A DNA stretch of 34,320 nucleotides from Cyclobacteriaceae bacterium (lineage in GTDB: Bacteria > Bacteroidota > Bacteroidia > Cytophagales > Cyclobacteriaceae), in NCBI GenBank assembly GCA_015492915.1, contig WGED01000695.1:1-34320 (forward strand), given 5' to 3'. The translations under genes and the position numbers were made by a program. How positions within the stretch are numbered: position 1 is the first letter of the stretch; each line of letters opens with the position of its first letter. The notes under the pieces are model-generated. The model had not been told where the DNA came from. It was given only the letters and a program-made list of their open reading frames with translations, and made no database searches. Positions 32,734 through 34,320 of the stretch are shown here, piece by piece.

Positions 32734-34320
32734 ATGAGTGAACAGTTATTAAAAGCGGTCATACGGTTGTTTGCCTTGCTGGCAAGGCTTGATGGCGTGG
32801 GAGACCGGGAACGTACTGCGATGTACAATCTCATCGACTCGAAGCTGAATAAGGAAGTTGTACCCCGCTTTATGGAAATGTTCAATCATTTTGCTGTCAG
32901 CAAGCTCACGGCAGGGAAGGATCTGCTGGATGAGATTATCGCTATCGCCCGCGAGATCAACGGCCAGATCACCCATCAGCAGAAAATCGTATTGCTTTCC
33001 GATCTCACACAATTGGTCTTTGCCGATAATGTCCTTTCTGAAAAGGAGCGCAATGCCCTCTACCATATTGGGAGTGAGCTCAATATTGACACCGAAGAAT
33101 TACATGCCATCAGGAATTTCGTTACCGGAAAACATATTGATGATTTCAATTCATCGAAGATACTGATCATCACCAACAGCAAGGAGATCGTGCCGGAAAA
33201 ATGCCGTCACATTACCCCTGACGGGTATATCGATGGGTTTGTTGCTGTTTTATACCTCAAATCCATAAAGCCGTTCTTCATGAAATATTACGGCATGTCC
33301 AGCATGTTTTTGAATCAGACGCCGGTTGACAGTGGTAAAATTGTGATTGTACCGACGGGGAGTGCGCTGCGTGGCAATGGATTTAAGGCTATTTATTACA
33401 GTGATATGCTGGGACAGTTCAGGGATGATCTGACCGGTACCCGCATCACCTTCAGGGCGGAGGATCTTTACTATCAGTTTAAAAAAGGCGGTGTCGGCCT
33501 GCGGGGTGTAACACTGTCTGAAAAAAACGGCAGCCTCATAGGGATTATGGGTGCCAGCGGTGCCGGCAAGTCAACCCTTATAAATATCCTGAACGGAAAC
33601 GAAAAACCCTCTGCCGGGCGGGTCCTTATCAACGGCATCGATATTCACAGGGAAGGAGAGAAAATAAAAGGCGTGATCGGCTATGTGCCTCAGGACGATC
33701 TGCTCATGGAAGACCTGACGGTTTTCGAAAATCTGTATTACGCTGCAAAACTTTGCTTTAGCAACTATTCCGAGGCCCGCATAACCAGTCTGGTTAATAA
33801 GACACTCACAAACCTGGGATTATTTGAAATAAGAAATCTCAAAGTCGGCAATCCCCTTGATAAAATTATCTCCGGCGGACAGCGCAAACGGTTGAATATC
33901 GGGCTGGAGCTGTTACGCGAGCCGATGGTACTCTATGTCGATGAGCCTACCAGCGGATTGTCATCCAGAGATTCGGAAAATATCATGGATCTCCTCAAGG
34001 AAATATGCCTACGGGGCAAGCTTGTTTTTGTGGTCATTCATCAGCCCTCATCGGACATTTTCAAAATGTTTGACAAACTGCTCATCCTTGATGTCGGCGG
34101 CTACCCTATTTTTTATGGAAATCCCATGGAGGCGACCGTATATTTCAGGGAAGTGGCCAACCTGGTTGACAAGGAGACCGGCGCCTGTGCCGTATGCGGC
34201 AATGTAAATGTAGAGCAGATATTCAACATCATTGAAACAAAAGTGATGGATGAATACGGCATGCCCACGGCACAAAGAAAAATCACTCCCGCATCGTGGT
34301 ATGAGATTTATAAAAAAAGA
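32734..34320 (+). CDS. TerB-like/ABCG-type ABC transporter, N-terminal part (runs off window)
   Basis: The frame is open from ATG 32734 to the last base, 529 codons, with no stop. Residues 1-135 are helical and TerB-like (LLARLDGVGDRERTAMYNLI, VFADNVLSEKERNALYHIG). Residues 140-250 form a beta-rich domain, possibly FHA-like (MFLNQTPVDSGKIVIVPTGS). The ABC ATPase is complete: Walker A GASGAGKS at 273-280, signature SGGQRKR from 380, Walker B MVLYVDEP at 398-405 and H-loop H436. A CAVC Cys pair lies at about 489-492. The order ATPase first, with DEPTSGL and IHQPS, is that of ABCG exporters, so a membrane domain should follow beyond the window. It begins 41 bp after the terminator and probably has its own promoter. 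Substrate unknown. Confidence 0.88.
   Translation, partial: MSEQLLKAVIRLFALLARLDGVGDRERTAMYNLIDSKLNKEVVPRFMEMFNHFAVSKLTAGKDLLDEIIAIAREINGQITHQQKIVLLSDLTQLVFADNVLSEKERNALYHIGSELNIDTEELHAIRNFVTGKHIDDFNSSKILIITNSKEIVPEKCRHITPDGYIDGFVAVLYLKSIKPFFMKYYGMSSMFLNQTPVDSGKIVIVPTGSALRGNGFKAIYYSDMLGQFRDDLTGTRITFRAEDLYYQFKKGGVGLRGVTLSEKNGSLIGIMGASGAGKSTLINILNGNEKPSAGRVLINGIDIHREGEKIKGVIGYVPQDDLLMEDLTVFENLYYAAKLCFSNYSEARITSLVNKTLTNLGLFEIRNLKVGNPLDKIISGGQRKRLNIGLELLREPMVLYVDEPTSGLSSRDSENIMDLLKEICLRGKLVFVVIHQPSSDIFKMFDKLLILDVGGYPIFYGNPMEATVYFREVANLVDKETGACAVCGNVNVEQIFNIIETKVMDEYGMPTAQRKITPASWYEIYKKR

Overview
The window reads as a chromosomal segment of a member of the phylum Bacteroidota, most like the Cytophagia/Flavobacteriia side. 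The evidence is a type IX secretion (T9SS) gene pair (a PorV/PorQ-family protein and a very large PorU2-like C25 peptidase), a Rho factor with the long charged N-terminal insertion seen in this phylum, a short RecQ with a late zinc cluster, PspC/GIN and DUF4286 proteins, and exact TAnnTTTG -7 promoter boxes ahead of three genes. Most genes lack a Shine-Dalgarno sequence. I found no rRNA, tRNA, CRISPR array, intact insertion sequence or phage.

Layout. 1-5.5 kb: a C-terminal scrap of a plus-strand gene, then a minus-strand block with a GT4 glycosyltransferase, the potassium uptake pair trkH and trkA, and an exported CarboxypepD_reg-like protein. 5.6-8.3 kb: recQ and a SAM methyltransferase on plus. 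8.4-10.9 kb: a Gfo/Idh/MocA oxidoreductase and a class 3-type aldehyde dehydrogenase on minus. 11.1-13.4 kb: DUF2147, cytidylate-kinase-like and YfiR-like genes on plus, with a 350-bp gap holding coding-like scraps. 13.5-15.5 kb: an AlbA_2/winged-helix gene abutting a PIN-PhoH ATPase on minus. 15.5-16.9 kb: an accessory-looking stretch with an inverted repeat, an orphan terminator and two small lipoprotein genes. 16.9-20.4 kb: rho and serS diverge, then DUF4286. 20.6-24 kb: a small CCDLN protein, then a PadR regulator with a PspC-GIN membrane protein, preceded by a perfect 8-bp inverted repeat. 24.2-30.3 kb: the T9SS-related pair. 30.3 kb to the end: a small conserved-looking protein, a Dabb protein, two exported proteins, and the first 529 codons of a TerB-like/ABCG-type transporter that runs off the window.

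Functional themes are mostly housekeeping (transcription termination, serine tRNA charging, K+ uptake, DNA repair) plus the envelope: T9SS, PspC stress response, lipoproteins and an ABC transporter. The best candidates for less-described biology are the PadR-controlled PspC-GIN operon, the PorV-like/PorU2-like pair, the AlbA_2 plus PIN-PhoH pair, and the TerB-like ABC transporter. None of these can be called a new system from sequence alone.
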